64,000 nucleotides of DNA from Mixta sp031457955 (GTDB lineage: Bacteria; Pseudomonadota; Gammaproteobacteria; Enterobacterales; Enterobacteriaceae): assembly GCF_031457955.1 (NCBI RefSeq), contig NZ_JAVDXN010000002.1:507202-571201 (forward strand). Reading direction: 5' to 3'. The translations under genes and the position numbers were made by a program. Shown in pieces: positions 53,657 to 63,782 of the stretch; position 1 is the first letter of the stretch, and each line of letters begins with the position of its first letter. The notes beneath the pieces are model-generated. The model saw nothing but the letters and a program-made list of their open reading frames with translations, was not told the DNA's origin and did no database searches.

Positions 53657-55114
53657 TTACATCAGCGGCTGCGCCATCCGTACCAGGCTGATCAGCGGCT
53701 GCGGATAGACACCCAACAGCAGCACCAGAATGGCGGAGATCAGCACCACGACGCCGCCTGCGGTAAACGCCCAGTTGGCAGGCGTGTCGCGGGTATGCAG
53801 CTCCGGCGGGCTGAGATAGAGGCTGACGGTCACGCGCAGATAGTAGTAGAGGCCAATGGCGCTGCCTAATACTACCGCACCGGTCAGCCACCACAGCGAG
53901 GCATCGATGCCCAGCGCGATAACATAAAACTTACCAATAAAGCCCAGCGTCATGGGAATACCGGCCAGCGACAGCATCATCACTGTCATCACTGCCGACA
54001 GCACCGGACGATGCCAGAACAGGCCGCGGTAAGAGTAGAGCGACTCGGCGTCCGGGCCGCGGTACGGGCTGGACATCAGGCTGACGACACCGAAGGCGCC
54101 AATGCTGCTGAACAGGTAACCGGCCAGATAGACGCCTGCGGTTTCCAGCGACATCTGATGAGACTGCACCGCAATCAACGCAACCAGCAAATAGCCCAGA
54201 TGCGCGATAGAGGAGTAGCCCAGCAGACGCTTGATGTTGCTTTGACTGATCGCCAGCAGGTTACCAAACAGAATGGAAACCACCGCGATAATCGTCAGCA
54301 CGTTGCGGATCGCTTCGCTATCGGTTGCCGGTGCGTACATAAACAGACGCATCAGCGCACCGAAAATGGCGATTTTGCTGGCGGTCGCCAGGAAGGTGGA
54401 GACCGGCGCAGGCGCACCCTGATAGACATCTGGCGTCCAGAGATGGAACGGCACCAGCGACAGTTTAAAGCCGAGGCCGATAATCATCATGCCGAGGCCT
54501 AACAGCATCAGCGGCTGGTGCAGCACGTTATCACTCAGGCTTTTGCCCAGATCCACAAAGCTCAGGCTACCGGAATCAGCATAGACCAGCGCAATACCAA
54601 ACAGCAGGAAGGATGAGGCGGCGGCCGACAGAATGGTATATTTCAGCGCCGCTTCCAGCGAACGTTTCTGCCGGAAGGCGTAGCCGATCAAACCAAACAG
54701 CGGCAGCGACAGCAGTTCCACGCCGATAAACAGCGAGGCCATATGATTGGCGCTCGCCAGCACCACACCGCCCAGCGCCGCAATCAGCACCAGCAGGTAG
54801 AACTCGTCGCAGTTATCGCTGAAGCCCTGCAGCCAGGGATAGGCGAAGGTACAGGTGGCCAGACTCGCCAGCATCACCAGCCCGGTGTAGAACATCGAGA
54901 AACCATCGACGCGCAACAGCGGCGTGACATCCATCGGCCCTGCCTGGCCCACAAACCAGAGTGACAACAGCGCCAGGTTGAGGCCAATCACGGTCAGCGT
55001 CGCATTGGCAAAATGGTTGCGTCGCCACGCAATGGACAGCATCACAACCACCACCGTCAATCCGACGATCAACAGCGGCAGCAGCGCGATCAGTTGTTGA
55101 GGAGTTATTGTCAT
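53657..55114 (-). CDS. nuoN: NADH-quinone oxidoreductase subunit N
   Basis: 485 residues with about 14 membrane helices; one of three antiporter-like proton-pumping subunits of complex I. The ion-path lysine region KYTILSAAASSFLLFGIAL, KLSLVPFHLWTPDVYQGAP and SQSNIKRLLGYSSIAHLGY are visible. Last gene of the nuo operon; the bidirectional terminator follows. Confidence 0.97.
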   Translation of the reverse strand: MTITPQQLIALLPLLIVGLTVVVVMLSIAWRRNHFANATLTVIGLNLALLSLWFVGQAGPMDVTPLLRVDGFSMFYTGLVMLASLATCTFAYPWLQGFSDNCDEFYLLVLIAALGGVVLASANHMASLFIGVELLSLPLFGLIGYAFRQKRSLEAALKYTILSAAASSFLLFGIALVYADSGSLSFVDLGKSLSDNVLHQPLMLLGLGMMIIGLGFKLSLVPFHLWTPDVYQGAPAPVSTFLATASKIAIFGALMRLFMYAPATDSEAIRNVLTIIAVVSILFGNLLAISQSNIKRLLGYSSIAHLGYLLVALIAVQSHQMSLETAGVYLAGYLFSSIGAFGVVSLMSSPYRGPDAESLYSYRGLFWHRPVLSAVMTVMMLSLAGIPMTLGFIGKFYVIALGIDASLWWLTGAVVLGSAIGLYYYLRVTVSLYLSPPELHTRDTPANWAFTAGGVVVLISAILVLLLGVYPQPLISLVRMAQPLM

Positions 55115-55120
55115 GGCGAA

Positions 55121-56641
55121 TTACGGCCTTGTAGTTGAAATTGAAGCGGTAAACCACTGCTGAATGTTGCTCATTGCAGCATGTGAGGTGTCCAGAATCG
55201 GCTGCGGATAGACCCCAAGCAGCACCAGCAGAACCACCAGCACCATAATCATAATGAATTCCCGTGCAGACATGCCGCGCAGCGGCGTCTCTGACTTCGG
55301 CGCACCGTAATAGGCGCGCTGCATCATGATCAGCGAGTAAACGGAAGCAAACACCAGACCGAAGGTAGCGATAACAATAATCGTCGGCACCACCTGGAAG
55401 CTACCGGTAAGAATCATAAATTCACCGGCAAAGTTGCCGGTGCCCGGCATCCCCAGGTTCGCCACGGCAAAGAACAGCGACAGGCCCGGAATCCATTTCA
55501 GTCGTGACCAGAGGCCGCCCATCTGACGCATATCACGCGTATGCAGACGCTCATAGAGCTGACCGCACAGGATAAACAGCGCCGCAGCCGACAGGCCATG
55601 CGCAATCATCTGCACCACCGCGCCCTGGAACGCGAGCTGGTTGCCGGTGTAGATGGCGATCAGCACGAAGCCCATATGGGAGATGGAGGTGTAGGCGATC
55701 AGACGTTTGATATCGGTTTGCGAGAACGCCATCCACGCGCCGTAGAAGATACCGATAATCCCCAGCCACATCGCAATCGGCGCGAACTCCGCCGAGGCAT
55801 TCGGGAACAGCGGCAGGCTGAAGCGCAGCAGACCGTAGGCCGCCGTTTTCAGCAGGATCCCGGCCAGGTCCACGGAACCAGCGGTCGGTGCCTGGCTGTG
55901 GGCATCCGGCAGCCAGCCATGCAGCGGCACCACCGGCATTTTTACCGCAAAAGCGATAAAGAAGCCGAGCATCAGCAGATATTCCACGCCGTGCGACATC
56001 GGGGTGTGCAGCAGCACTTCATAGTTGAAGCTCCAGACGCCGGTCGCGCGGTAATGCACAAACACCAGGCCAAGAATGGCAATCAACATCACCAGGCCAG
56101 AGGACTGGGTGTAAATGAAGAACTTGGTGGCGGCGGTAATACGGGTTTTCCCGTCCGATGCCTTATGACCCCAGAGCGCGATGAGGAAGTACATCGGCAC
56201 CAGCATCATTTCCCAGAAGAAGAAAAACAGGAACATGTCGATGGCCAGGAACACGCCGATCACGCCACCGAGGATCCACATCAGGTTAAGGTGGAAAAAG
56301 CCCTGATATTTTTCAATCTCATTCCAGGAGCAGAGCACCGCCATCAGGCCCAGCAGGCCGGTCAGCACCACCATCAGCAGCGACAGACCGTCCAGCGCCA
56401 GGTGAAAATCGATGCCGAAGCGCGGGATCCAGGGAACGGAGAACTCTGATTGCCACTGCGGCATGCCTGCCGCCTGGGTCAGTGAATAGCCTCCCTGCAA
56501 CCAAAGCTGCAGTGAAAGCGCCAGCGTCAAGCCCATTGTAATCAGGGCGATCCAGCGCGGCGTCTTCGCGCCTAAGCGCTCAGCCAGCCAGCACAGAAAG
56601 CCGCCGACAAATGGGATAACAATTAGCCAAGGTAATAACAT
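55121..56641 (-). CDS. nuoM: NADH-quinone oxidoreductase subunit M
   Basis: 506 residues with about 14 membrane helices; a proton-pumping antiporter-like subunit of complex I. The conserved Glu in FFFFWEMMLVPMYFLIALWG, the Lys in AVKMPVVPLHGWLPDAHSQAPTAGSVDLAG, and SQTDIKRLIAYTSISHMGF match the family. It follows nuoL after a 127-base spacer, as in E. coli, and precedes nuoN by 6 bases. Confidence 0.97.
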   Translation of the reverse strand: MLLPWLIVIPFVGGFLCWLAERLGAKTPRWIALITMGLTLALSLQLWLQGGYSLTQAAGMPQWQSEFSVPWIPRFGIDFHLALDGLSLLMVVLTGLLGLMAVLCSWNEIEKYQGFFHLNLMWILGGVIGVFLAIDMFLFFFFWEMMLVPMYFLIALWGHKASDGKTRITAATKFFIYTQSSGLVMLIAILGLVFVHYRATGVWSFNYEVLLHTPMSHGVEYLLMLGFFIAFAVKMPVVPLHGWLPDAHSQAPTAGSVDLAGILLKTAAYGLLRFSLPLFPNASAEFAPIAMWLGIIGIFYGAWMAFSQTDIKRLIAYTSISHMGFVLIAIYTGNQLAFQGAVVQMIAHGLSAAALFILCGQLYERLHTRDMRQMGGLWSRLKWIPGLSLFFAVANLGMPGTGNFAGEFMILTGSFQVVPTIIVIATFGLVFASVYSLIMMQRAYYGAPKSETPLRGMSAREFIMIMVLVVLLVLLGVYPQPILDTSHAAMSNIQQWFTASISTTRP

Positions 56642-56768
56642 GGCGGTTACGGTCCCTTTTCTAGTCCTGCATGGGCTGCCAGCTACTCTAACCGGCCAGG
56701 CCCAACCTCAGGTTTTTTCACAAGCTTATCGGTTGGGATGCAGCCATGCCGCACCCCGCTCACTAACC

Positions 56769-58604
56769 TTACATCACCAGCAGCAGCGCCAGCACCACAA
56801 CGGCACCCACGCTCATGGAAGCAACGTACCAGCGCAGATAGCCATTTTCGCTTACTACCAGCCCTTTATTTGCCAGGCGTGATACCACTGCTGGCGTATT
56901 CAGCAGCGCATTCAGCGGATCGCGCGACAGCAGCCAGGCGACGCCCAGATAAGGCTTAACGAAAATTTTGTCATACAGCCAGTCGAAGCCCCAGGCGGCA
57001 AACCACCAGGTGCCGAAGAAACGCCCCGGCGCACTGCGCGCCACGCTGGTAACCAGCGTGCGCTTGCCAAGCCAGAGCCAGGCGGCAATCAGGATGCCCA
57101 CTACCGCAACCACGCCCGATGCGATTTCCAGCCCCATTTTGCCCGCTTCGCCATGCTCGCCCGCAGGCAGAACGCCCGCCAGCGGCGGCGTGATCAGCGC
57201 GCCAATAAAGGTGGAAAGCACCATCAACACGATCAGCGGCAGGTGATGGGTAATCCCTTTGCCTGCGTGAGCATGAATTTTCTCTTCGCCGTGGAAAACG
57301 ATGAAGATCATGCGGAAGGTATAAATCGAGGTCAGGAAAGCACCGACCAGCCCGGCCACCATCAGATTGATATGACCGTTCGCCAGCGCGCCGAACAGGA
57401 TCTCATCCTTACTGTAGAAGCCCGCGGTAATCAGCGGCAGCGCGGCCAGCGCGGCACCGCCCACCAGGAAGCAGACATAAACCAGCGGGATGCTTTTACG
57501 CAGGCCGCCCATTTTGAAAATATTCTGCTCGTGGTGACAGGCCAGAATCACCGAACCCGAAGAGAGGAACAGCAGCGCTTTAAAGAAGGCGTGCGTCATC
57601 AGATGGAAAATCGCCGCGTCCCATGCCTGCACGCCCAGCGCCAGAAACATATAACCGATCTGACTCATGGTGGAGTAAGCCAACACGCGTTTGATATCGG
57701 TCTGCACCAGCGCGGCAAAACCTGCCAGCACCAGCGTCACCGCGCCGACAATACCGACCAGATGCAGGACTTCCGGCGTCATCAGGAACAGGCCATGCGT
57801 ACGGGCGATCAGATAAACGCCCGCGGTGACCATGGTGGCGGCGTGAATCAGCGCCGAAACCGGCGTCGGACCCGCCATCGCATCAGCCAGCCAGGTCTGC
57901 AACGGCAGCTGCGCCGATTTACCGACCGCACCGCCCAACAGCATCAGCGTTGCCCATTGCAGCATGTGGTTATCCGCCGCAAAGTGCGCAGGCGCCAGCT
58001 CGACCATTTCGCGGAAGTTCAGCGTGCCCAGCTCGTTATAGAGAATGAACAGCGCAAAGGCGAGGAACACATCACCCACGCGGGTAATGATAAAGGCCTT
58101 CATCGCCGCCTTGCCGTTATCCGGATTGGTGTAATAGAAGCCAATCAGCAGATAAGAGCAAAGCCCCACGCCTTCCCAGCCGAGATACATCAGCAGCAGG
58201 TTATCGGCCAGCACCAGAACCACCATGCTGGCGATAAACAGGTTGGTATAAGCAAAGAAGCGCGAATAGCCCTCTTCCCCACGCATATACCAGGAGGCGA
58301 ACATATGAATGAAGAAGCCCACCCCGGTCACCACCGACAGCATGGTTAACGAGAGGCCGTCCAGCGTCAGGGTAACGCCGATATTGAAGTTACCGACCTG
58401 CATCCAGGTCCAGAGCGCCTGGGTAAACGGCACTTTGCCGTTAGCAAAAAAGTCGATGCCGACATATAACGTGACCAGCGCCGCGAGGCCAATCGATCCC
58501 ATGCCTACGGCGGCCGACAGGTTTTCTGACCAGCGGCCGCGAGAAAACGCCAGCAGCAAAAAGCCGATCAGCGGAAGCAGTATGGTTAAGTAAAGAAGGT
58601 TCAT
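56769..58604 (-). CDS. nuoL: NADH-quinone oxidoreductase subunit L
   Basis: 611 residues (E. coli 613): 14 or so antiporter-like helices plus the C-terminal lateral helix that ties the membrane arm together. Visible: YLGWEGVGLCSYLLIGFYY (conserved Glu), GKSAQLPLQTWLADAMAGPTPVSALIHAATMVTAGVYL and QTDIKRVLAYSTMSQIGYM. The ATG overlaps the nuoK stop by four bases. Confidence 0.97.
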   Translation of the reverse strand: MNLLYLTILLPLIGFLLLAFSRGRWSENLSAAVGMGSIGLAALVTLYVGIDFFANGKVPFTQALWTWMQVGNFNIGVTLTLDGLSLTMLSVVTGVGFFIHMFASWYMRGEEGYSRFFAYTNLFIASMVVLVLADNLLLMYLGWEGVGLCSYLLIGFYYTNPDNGKAAMKAFIITRVGDVFLAFALFILYNELGTLNFREMVELAPAHFAADNHMLQWATLMLLGGAVGKSAQLPLQTWLADAMAGPTPVSALIHAATMVTAGVYLIARTHGLFLMTPEVLHLVGIVGAVTLVLAGFAALVQTDIKRVLAYSTMSQIGYMFLALGVQAWDAAIFHLMTHAFFKALLFLSSGSVILACHHEQNIFKMGGLRKSIPLVYVCFLVGGAALAALPLITAGFYSKDEILFGALANGHINLMVAGLVGAFLTSIYTFRMIFIVFHGEEKIHAHAGKGITHHLPLIVLMVLSTFIGALITPPLAGVLPAGEHGEAGKMGLEIASGVVAVVGILIAAWLWLGKRTLVTSVARSAPGRFFGTWWFAAWGFDWLYDKIFVKPYLGVAWLLSRDPLNALLNTPAVVSRLANKGLVVSENGYLRWYVASMSVGAVVVLALLLVM

Positions 58605-58903
58605 CCGCGCATCTCGCTCACTGTGTCAATGTTCAGGGTTTGACGACGGCGGTAGAGCTGCAGCAACAGCGCCAGGCCGATGCTGGCCTCCGCTGCGGCA
58701 AGGCTGATCGCCAGGATATACATCACCTGACCATCCGCCTGCCCCCAGTAGCTTCCCGCCACCACTAACGCCAGCGCCGAGGCGTTAATCATGATTTCCA
58801 GACCGATTAACATAAACAGCAGATTACGGCGCAGCACCAGCGATGTCAGTCCAAGGACAAACAGCACGGCAGCCAGAATCAGCCCGTGTTGTAGAGGGAT
58901 CAT
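58601..58903 (-). CDS. nuoK: NADH-quinone oxidoreductase subunit K
   Basis: 100 residues, three membrane helices, the same length as E. coli. The helix-2 Glu in FMLIGLEIMINASALALV and the helix-3 Glu in ISLAAAEASIGLALLLQLYRR are the key proton-path glutamates. Four-base overlaps with nuoJ and nuoL. Confidence 0.97.
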   Translation of the reverse strand: MIPLQHGLILAAVLFVLGLTSLVLRRNLLFMLIGLEIMINASALALVVAGSYWGQADGQVMYILAISLAAAEASIGLALLLQLYRRRQTLNIDTVSEMRG

Positions 58904-59457
58904 GCGCGCTCCTCCTTCGTTTGCGCAGCTGCGGCATCGCTGACGCGGTTGCTAAGCACTTCGCCTGGGCGATCTTCACGACCGATATGGAACGCGACCA
59001 CCAGACCCGCCAGCAGCAGCATTGAGGCCAGTTCAACCGCCAGCACATAGGGACCAAACAGGCTGATGCCTACCGCTTTCGCATCGATAACCGTGCCGTC
59101 GATGCCCTGATCGTTAGCGGACATAATGGCGTACACCATAATGATCAGCAGCAGCAGCGAAACCAGGCCCGGCCCGATCCACAGTGAAGGCTGTAGCCAC
59201 TGGCGCTCCTGATCCTCAACCGACTTACCGAGGTTCAGCATCATCACCACGAACACAAACAGCACCATGATGGCGCCTGCGTAAACGATGATCTCCAGCG
59301 CACCCGCGAAGTAAGCGCCCAGCGAGAAAAAGACGCCAGCAATCGCCAACAGCGATACGATCAGGTACAGCAACGCATGTACCGGGTTGGTGTGGGTTAT
59401 CACGCGTAGCGTGGTTAACACCGCCACCAGACCACAAAAATAAAACGCAAATTCCAT
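58900..59457 (-). CDS. nuoJ: NADH-quinone oxidoreductase subunit J
   Basis: 185 residues with five membrane helices; a core membrane-arm subunit that couples quinone reduction to proton pumping. The conserved AGALEIIVYAGAIMVLFVFVVMML helix with the pi-bulge tyrosine region is clear. Stop overlaps the nuoK start; 10 bases after nuoI. Confidence 0.97.
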   Translation of the reverse strand: MEFAFYFCGLVAVLTTLRVITHTNPVHALLYLIVSLLAIAGVFFSLGAYFAGALEIIVYAGAIMVLFVFVVMMLNLGKSVEDQERQWLQPSLWIGPGLVSLLLLIIMVYAIMSANDQGIDGTVIDAKAVGISLFGPYVLAVELASMLLLAGLVVAFHIGREDRPGEVLSNRVSDAAAAQTKEERA

Positions 59458-59467
59458 GCCTGGCTCC

Positions 59468-60010
59468 TTAAGGTAACAAGCCTTTGACGTCGATGGGTTT
59501 GGCTTCGTTTTCCGCGTCGCCCTTGTCTTTCCCTTCGATCGCCATGCCTGCCATACGGTAGAAGTTGTATTCCGGGTATTTGCCCGGCCCTGAAATCAGC
59601 AGGTCTTCTTTCTCGTACACCAGATCCTGACGTTTGAACTCGCCCAGCTCAAAATCGGGCGTCAGCTGAATCGCCGTGGTCGGGCAAGCCTCTTCGCACA
59701 TGCCGCAGAAAATGCAGCGCGAGAAGTTGATGCGGAAAAACTCCGGATACCAGCGACCATCCACCGTTTCCGCCTTCTGCAGCGAAATACAGCTCACCGG
59801 ACAGGCAACGGCGCACAGGTTGCAGGCTACGCAGCGCTCTGCCCCATCGGGATCGCGCGTCAGAACAATACGACCACGATAGCGCGGCGGCAGGTAGACC
59901 GGTTCCTCCGGGTACATCTGCGTTTCACGTTTCGCGAAGGCATGCAGGCTCATCATCCAGATACTGCGTACCTGGGTGCCGAAACCGACAATAATCTCTT
60001 TTAATGTCAT
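59468..60010 (-). CDS. nuoI: NADH-quinone oxidoreductase subunit I
   Basis: 180 residues. Two 4Fe-4S clusters (N6a and N6b) are encoded by CVACNLCAVACPVSC and CIFCGMCEEACPTTA. It conducts electrons from NuoG toward N2 and quinone in the peripheral arm. Between nuoH (13-base gap) and nuoJ. Confidence 0.98.
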   Translation of the reverse strand: MTLKEIIVGFGTQVRSIWMMSLHAFAKRETQMYPEEPVYLPPRYRGRIVLTRDPDGAERCVACNLCAVACPVSCISLQKAETVDGRWYPEFFRINFSRCIFCGMCEEACPTTAIQLTPDFELGEFKRQDLVYEKEDLLISGPGKYPEYNFYRMAGMAIEGKDKGDAENEAKPIDVKGLLP

Positions 60011-60023
60011 GGTTACAACCCCT

Positions 60024-61001
60024 TTACTGCGCGTTGTACAGAATCACTGCGGCGGTAGCCAGCAGGTTCAACAGCGTCAACGGCAGACATACTTTCCAGC
60101 CGAAGGACATCACCTGGTCATAGCGCGGACGCGGCAGCGCAGCACGAATCAGAATAAACATCATCATGAAGAAGGCCGTTTTAAGCGCGAACCAGATAAA
60201 GGGCGGCAGCCAAGGCCCGTGCCAACCGCCGAAAAACAGCGTCACAATCAGCGCGGAAACCGTGGTAATCGCCACATATTCGCCCACGAAGAACAGGCCG
60301 AACTTCATGCCGGAATATTCAATGTGGTAACCATCCGCCAGCTCCTGCTCCGCTTCCGGCTGGTCAAACGGGTGACGGTGACACACCGCCACGCCCGCGA
60401 TACAGAAGGTCAGGAAGCCGAAGAATTGCGGGATGATGTTCCACAGGTGCGCCTGGTTGTTGACGATGTCGTTCATATTGAACGAGCCCGCCTGCGCCAC
60501 CACGCCCATCAGCGACAGACCAAGGAACACCTCGTAGCTCAGCGTCTGCGCCGATGCACGCATCGCACCCAGCAGCGAGTATTTGTTGTTACTCGCCCAG
60601 CCAGCAAACAGCACCGCATAAACCGCCAGACCCGCCATCATCAGGAAGAACAGCAGCCCGATGTTAAGGTCGGTCACCATCCAGGTCGGGCTGACCGGCA
60701 CGATGGCAAACGCTAACAGCAGCGATACAAAGGCGATAACCGGGGCCAGGGTAAAGATAAAGCGGTCGGTAAACGGCGGGACCCAGTCCTCTTTAAAGAA
60801 CATTTTGATCATATCCGCTACCAGCTGCAGCGAGCCGCCCCAGCCCACACGGTTAGGCCCGTAGCGGTTCTGGAACAGACCCAGCAGACGACGCTCGGCA
60901 AAGCTCATAAAGGCCCCGCAGGAGACCACCACCAGCAGAATGACGATCGCCTTGAGAATGCCCAGCAAGATATCGATAACGTCCGGTGTTAACCAGCTCA
61001 T
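60024..61001 (-). CDS. nuoH: NADH-quinone oxidoreductase subunit H
   Basis: 325 residues with eight or so membrane helices; it forms much of the quinone chamber and the E-channel at the arm junction. Visible: FAERRLLGLFQNRYGPNRVGWGGSLQLVADMIKMFFKEDWVPP and DQPEAEQELADGYHIEYSGMKFGLFF-type acidic loop. Four-base overlap with the nuoG stop. Confidence 0.97.
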   Translation of the reverse strand: MSWLTPDVIDILLGILKAIVILLVVVSCGAFMSFAERRLLGLFQNRYGPNRVGWGGSLQLVADMIKMFFKEDWVPPFTDRFIFTLAPVIAFVSLLLAFAIVPVSPTWMVTDLNIGLLFFLMMAGLAVYAVLFAGWASNNKYSLLGAMRASAQTLSYEVFLGLSLMGVVAQAGSFNMNDIVNNQAHLWNIIPQFFGFLTFCIAGVAVCHRHPFDQPEAEQELADGYHIEYSGMKFGLFFVGEYVAITTVSALIVTLFFGGWHGPWLPPFIWFALKTAFFMMMFILIRAALPRPRYDQVMSFGWKVCLPLTLLNLLATAAVILYNAQ

Positions 61002-63721
61002 TGTGCCGCCTCCCGCAGAGTCTCAATGTTCGCGCCCGACAGGAACGGCGGTACGCCCGGCATGCCCAGCGGCAGACCAACCTGCCCCGCCTGCAGCGCC
61101 TCGGAGAAGCGCACCGGCAAACGCAACGTCTCGCCAGCGCAGCTGAACTCCACCGCTGTCCCGGCATTGACGCCAAGCTGCGCGGCATCGGCCGGGTTAA
61201 TCACCACGACGGGCTGCGGCATACGCTGCTGGATAACCGGCGCGCGCTGCGTCATCTCTTCGCTGCCGAACAGATTGTAATAAGGCGCAACGCGCCAGCC
61301 GCCGTTGCGGGCGAAGGTGCCAGGCACCGCGGTGAACCAGTCGAGCTGGCCCGCCGTCGCCTCAAACAGACGCACGCCGGGATCGCCGTTACGCAGTTTG
61401 CCGCCCACTTCATCCTGGAATTTGTTCCACGCCTGCGGTGAGTTCCAGCCTGGTGCCCAGGCGAAAGGAATCTCAGAACGTGGCGCGCTGGGCTGGTTGT
61501 TACCTTCCATCGAGAAGGAGAACATGGTGTCCATATCCTGCGGCTGACGCGGCTCATGCACGCTGATATTGGCGCGCGCGGCGGTACGTCCGCTGGAACG
61601 GTGCGGCGAACGCGCCAGCTTCTGGCCACGAATACGGAACGTCGCGTCCGGCGCGGCATCTTTAATACCCCGCAGCTGCGGCAGCGCGGCCACCGCGGCG
61701 TCGATCACGTGATCCAGCTGCGTCCAGTCAACGTGACGGCTTTGCAGCACGCTGTGCAGCGAATGCAGCCAGCGCCAGCTTTCCAGCATCACTACCGTTG
61801 CGTCGTAGTAAGCGGGATCGTAAACCTGGAAGAAACGCTGCGCGCGGCCCTCCTGATTAACCAGCGTGCCATCGCTCTCAGCAAAGCTGGCGCCTGACAG
61901 AATCAGACCCGCTTTTTCCAGCGTTGGCGTGCGCTGATGATCGACCACAATAATGTTGTCGGCGTTGCGCAGCGCGGCATCTACCTTCGCTTTCGGCGCA
62001 TGGCGATAGAGATCGTTCTCCAGAATCACCACGGCGTCGGCGCTGCCGTTTTCCAGCTGCTCCAGCGCATCGTCCAGCGTGTTACCACCGATCATGCCAA
62101 GGCCGACGCTGTTGGCGGCGGAAGCGAGCAGCGTAATGCCGACGTCGGCACCGCGCCCTTTCAACGCCTTAGCAACGTTAGCCGCCGCTTCGATCATCGC
62201 TTCGCTGCCGGAGTGAGTACCGGAAATAATCAGCGGTTTCTTCGCACCCGCCAGCGCCTGAACAATCACGTCAAGCTTGCCTTTCAGGGTGCTGTCGAAA
62301 TCGCTGACCGCTGGTGCGCCCGCGTCCAGCGCATGGGCGATAGCGAAGCCGAGACGCGCCTGATCTTCCACCGGCGCGCGATAGCTCCAGGCCGCGATAT
62401 CATCAAGACGGGTTTCATCGACGTTGGTGACAAACAGCGGATGTTTCGCATGCTGACCAATGTTCATGATCGCCGCGATTTGCCAGTCGGCCACTTTCTG
62501 CGCCGCCGCCATTTCACGCGCTTTGCCTTTTACCGCCTGGCGCACAGAGAGCGCCACGCGCGCGCCGGTTTGCGTGAGATCTTCGCCCAGCACCAGCACC
62601 GCATCGTAGCTTTCCATTTCACGCAGCGCGGGCGTATGAATACCGCCTTCGCGCAGCACTTTCAGCATTAAATCCAGACGCGCCTGTTCGCCAGCCGGGA
62701 TGCCGGTAGAGAAGTTCGCCGCGCCTACCAGTTCACGCAGCGCGAAATTGCTTTCCACGCTGGCGCGCGGCGAGCCAATACCGATCACTTTTTTCGCCTG
62801 GCGCAGGATATCCGCCGCGCCCTGCATCGCCTGTTCGGCGTTCAGTGCTACCCAGTCATTGCCGCGACGCTGCATCGGCTGACGCGGACGATCTTTACGG
62901 TTGACGTAGCCATAGCCGAAGCGGCCACGGTCGCAGAGGAAATAGTGGTTTACGCTGCCGTTATAACGGTTTTCGATACGGCGCAGTTCGCCATAGCGTT
63001 CGCCTGGGCTGGTATTACAGCCGACGCTACACTGCTGGCAGATGCTGGGCGCAAACTGCATATCCCATTTACGGTTATAGCGTTCGGAGTGGGTTTTATC
63101 GGTGAAGACGCCGGTCGGGCAGATCTCAACCAGGTTACCGGAGAATTCGCTCTCCAGCGTGCCATCTTCCGGGCGGCCGAAATAGACGTTATCGTGCGCG
63201 CCATAGACGCCCAGATCTTTGCCGTCGGCATAATCTTTGTAATAACGCACGCAGCGGTAACAGGCGATACAGCGGTTCATCTCATGCGAGATAAACGGCC
63301 CCAGATCCTGGTTGCGGTGCGTACGCTTGGTAAAACGATAGCGACGGAAGCTATGACCGGTCATTACCGTCATATCCTGCAGATGACAGTTGCCGCCCTC
63401 TTCACACACCGGACAATCGTGCGGGTGGTTAGTCATCAGCCACTCCACCACGCTTTCACGGAACTCTTTCGCTTCGCCATCGTCGATAGAAATGAAGGTA
63501 CCGTCAGAGGCGGGAGTCATGCAGGACATGACGAGACGCCCGCGGGTATCCTCAGCGTTTTGGTATTGCTTTACCGCGCACTGGCGGCAGGCACCCACGC
63601 TTCCCAGCGCCGGGTGCCAGCAAAAATAAGGAATATCCAGGCCAAGAGAGAGACATGCCTGTAGCAGGTTGTCCGCTCCATCTACCTCATATTCTTTACC
63701 GTCTACATGAATTGTAGCCAT
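60998..63721 (-). CDS. nuoG: NADH-quinone oxidoreductase subunit G
   Basis: About 907 residues from MATIHVDGKEYEVDGADN, matching E. coli (908). Cluster motifs: 2Fe-2S N1b in YFCWHPALGSVGACRQC; N5 and N4 in HPHDCPVCEEGGNCHLQD and CIACYRCVRYYKDYADG with the downstream EICPTGVF; and the extra N7 cluster in ICQQCSVGCNTSPGERYG. The rest is a molybdopterin-oxidoreductase-like fold without the cofactor. ATGs at 63766 and 63730 are possible earlier starts but add residues not in the family. Confidence 0.96.
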   Translation of the reverse strand: MATIHVDGKEYEVDGADNLLQACLSLGLDIPYFCWHPALGSVGACRQCAVKQYQNAEDTRGRLVMSCMTPASDGTFISIDDGEAKEFRESVVEWLMTNHPHDCPVCEEGGNCHLQDMTVMTGHSFRRYRFTKRTHRNQDLGPFISHEMNRCIACYRCVRYYKDYADGKDLGVYGAHDNVYFGRPEDGTLESEFSGNLVEICPTGVFTDKTHSERYNRKWDMQFAPSICQQCSVGCNTSPGERYGELRRIENRYNGSVNHYFLCDRGRFGYGYVNRKDRPRQPMQRRGNDWVALNAEQAMQGAADILRQAKKVIGIGSPRASVESNFALRELVGAANFSTGIPAGEQARLDLMLKVLREGGIHTPALREMESYDAVLVLGEDLTQTGARVALSVRQAVKGKAREMAAAQKVADWQIAAIMNIGQHAKHPLFVTNVDETRLDDIAAWSYRAPVEDQARLGFAIAHALDAGAPAVSDFDSTLKGKLDVIVQALAGAKKPLIISGTHSGSEAMIEAAANVAKALKGRGADVGITLLASAANSVGLGMIGGNTLDDALEQLENGSADAVVILENDLYRHAPKAKVDAALRNADNIIVVDHQRTPTLEKAGLILSGASFAESDGTLVNQEGRAQRFFQVYDPAYYDATVVMLESWRWLHSLHSVLQSRHVDWTQLDHVIDAAVAALPQLRGIKDAAPDATFRIRGQKLARSPHRSSGRTAARANISVHEPRQPQDMDTMFSFSMEGNNQPSAPRSEIPFAWAPGWNSPQAWNKFQDEVGGKLRNGDPGVRLFEATAGQLDWFTAVPGTFARNGGWRVAPYYNLFGSEEMTQRAPVIQQRMPQPVVVINPADAAQLGVNAGTAVEFSCAGETLRLPVRFSEALQAGQVGLPLGMPGVPPFLSGANIETLREAAQ

Positions 63722-63782
63722 AGTGAACATGCTTCCGTAAGGCTCGGGTGACCGAGCGTTAAACACAATTCTTCTTACCCTT

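Noticed and set aside
56642..56768. Small gene in the nuoM-nuoL spacer
   Set aside because: The spacer is also present in E. coli; the plus-strand frames there overlap nuo genes and lack start signals.
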